Source: Candidatus Enterococcus leclercqii
GTDB taxonomy: Bacteria; Bacillota; Bacilli; Lactobacillales; Enterococcaceae
Length of the DNA: 64,000 nucleotides
NCBI RefSeq assembly: GCF_009933135.1
Contig: NZ_MAEH01000014.1
Span: 620,001-684,000 of the forward strand
Reading direction: 5' to 3'
Shown here in pieces: positions 62,964 to 64,000 of this stretch. Position numbers and translations under genes: made by a program. The notes beneath the pieces are model-generated. The model was not told the origin of the DNA, did not search any database, and was given only the letters and a program-made list of their open reading frames with translations. The stretch's first letter is position 1. Each line of letters begins with the position of its first letter.

Positions 62964-64000
62964 CTACACCTTCTTATCCGGCAAGTATTCATCAATCATT
63001 TCGTCTTTGATTCGTTTCAATTCAGTCCGTGGCAGGATGTCCAATAATTTCCATCCCAAATCCAGCGTCTCAAAAATATCACGATTGGTCGTATAGCCTT
63101 GATCGATATATTCCGCTTCAAAACGCTCCGCGAACTTCGCATAGATTTTGTCGACTTCCGACAAGGCAGAATCCCCTAAAACTACCGCCAGTTCTTTGGC
63201 TTGTTTTCCCTGGGCATAGGCCGAGAACAGTTGGTTCATGGTGGCAGCATGATCTTTTCGAGTCTTACCAGCGCCTGTCCCCTTGTCTTTCAGACGAGAC
63301 AAAGAAGGCAAGACATCGATTGGTGGCTTAATCCCGCTCTTGTAGAGTTCCCGGGACAAAATAATCTGTCCTTCAGTGATATAACCTGTCAAATCCGGGA
63401 TTGGATGGGTTTTATCATCTTCTGGCATGGTCAAGATTGGAATCTGAGTAACTGAGCCTTTCAAGCCTTTAATCCGACCTGCACGTTCATACAACGTAGC
63501 CAAGTTGGTATAGAGATAGCCTGGATAACCACGACGACCAGGAACTTCTCTGCGGGCGGCAGAGATTTCCCGCAAGGCTTCGCAGTAATTGGTCATATCC
63601 GTCATAATAACCAGTACGTGCATCCCTTTTTCATAGGCCAGGTATTCAGCGGCTGTCAATGCCATACGAGGCGTTGCAATCCGTTCGATGGCAGGGTCAT
63701 TGGCTAAGTTCATAAAGACGACTGATCGATCGATAGCTCCGGTTTTACGGAAGTCTTCCATGAAGTATTCCGCTTCTTCAAAGGTAATCCCGATACCGGC
63801 AAATACCACCGCAAAATCGTCATCAGCATTCAAGACAGTCGCCTGTCGGGCAATCTGCGCCGCCAATTCTTTATGGGGAAGACCTGAACCGGAGAAGACC
63901 GGCAGTTTTTGGCCCCGCACCAGTGTGTTCAAGTGGTCAATAGAACTGATACCGGTTTGAATAAACTCATCGGGATAGTCCCGTGCCATCGGGTTGATAA
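62964..64000 (-). CDS. ntpB: V-type ATPase subunit B, partial
   Basis: Non-catalytic nucleotide-site subunit of V1. About 345 residues are visible; the N-terminal third lies beyond the right edge of the window, and the frame is open to base 64000. Motifs: [21 protein letters not shown]-like start, degenerate P-loop [45 protein letters not shown] and [10 protein letters not shown]. The usual gene order (ntpA, ntpB, ntpD) holds on the minus strand. Confidence 0.95.
   Translation of the reverse strand, partial: INPMARDYPDEFIQTGISSIDHLNTLVRGQKLPVFSGSGLPHKELAAQIARQATVLNADDDFAVVFAGIGITFEEAEYFMEDFRKTGAIDRSVVFMNLANDPAIERIATPRMALTAAEYLAYEKGMHVLVIMTDMTNYCEALREISAARREVPGRRGYPGYLYTNLATLYERAGRIKGLKGSVTQIPILTMPEDDKTHPIPDLTGYITEGQIILSRELYKSGIKPPIDVLPSLSRLKDKGTGAGKTRKDHAATMNQLFSAYAQGKQAKELAVVLGDSALSEVDKIYAKFAERFEAEYIDQGYTTNRDIFETLDLGWKLLDILPRTELKRIKDEMIDEYLPDKKV

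Overview
The window reads as a chromosome segment of an Enterococcus or a very close relative (Lactobacillales). The evidence is a V-type Na+/H+ ATPase operon (ntpB, ntpD) followed by an NtpJ/KtrB potassium transporter, a Psr/LytR-CpsA-Psr gene directly after an aro-tyrA-pheA cluster, a panG-type pantothenate operon, an EfrAB/LmrCD-type heterodimeric exporter, Gram-positive Shine-Dalgarno sites and many TTG/GTG starts. GC is moderate by eye. I saw no rRNA, tRNA, CRISPR array, insertion sequence or integrated phage.

Layout. 1-3.5 kb: end of pyrE, an alpha-carbonic anhydrase without signal peptide, RqcH/FbpA and a DUF1622 membrane protein. 3.7-7.6 kb: an unknown membrane-anchored protein, then a tryptophan-type ABC uptake system (trpXYZ) behind a Trp-codon leader peptide and attenuator. 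7.6-16.3 kb: an eight-gene aromatic operon (aroE-aroF-aroB-aroC-tyrA-aroA-aroK-pheA) behind a second leader peptide, rich in Tyr and Phe codons, with its own attenuator. 16.4-22 kb: Psr, DegV, and a two-gene unit of a DUF6530-like protein plus a fused MoxR-AAA/VWA protein behind a promoter with a perfect operator-like palindrome. 22-34 kb: two pairs of ABC half-exporters, an unknown membrane protein, an MFS exporter and an ABC-F ATPase behind a 47-codon leader ORF and a terminator. 34-42.3 kb: an ABC-2 exporter operon, a methyltransferase, an AI-2E-family permease, and panG-panB-panC-panD. 42.5-45.1 kb: a second ABC-F protein behind a 20-codon leader ORF and three hairpins, then a HAD phosphatase. 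45.7-53 kb: small accessory genes, including a GNAT enzyme, a P-loop kinase-like protein, an M50-like membrane protease divergent from a propeller/membrane pair, a two-gene unit of an sce7725-like protein with a PD-(D/E)XK-like protein, and a HIT protein. 53-59 kb: a five-gene operon of two Gfo/Idh/MocA oxidoreductases, two sugar isomerase/epimerase TIM barrels and a ThuA-like protein, with an AraC regulator. 59-60.4 kb: a HhH-GPD glycosylase divergent from an SRAP protein. 60.8-64 kb: NtpJ/KtrB, NtpD and partial NtpB.

The strongest theme is regulation by translated leaders. Four separate loci (trp uptake, aro operon, two ABC-F genes) each have a short ORF with a good ribosome-binding site followed by an intrinsic terminator. 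For the first two I can draw mutually exclusive helices that give a coherent ribosome-stalling attenuator, which is unusual where T-boxes normally do this job. The best candidates for little-described protein systems are the sce7725-like/PD-(D/E)XK pair, the MoxR-VWA fusion unit and the transporterless Gfo/Idh-epimerase-ThuA operon. Family names are from memory of sequence motifs; no database search was possible.
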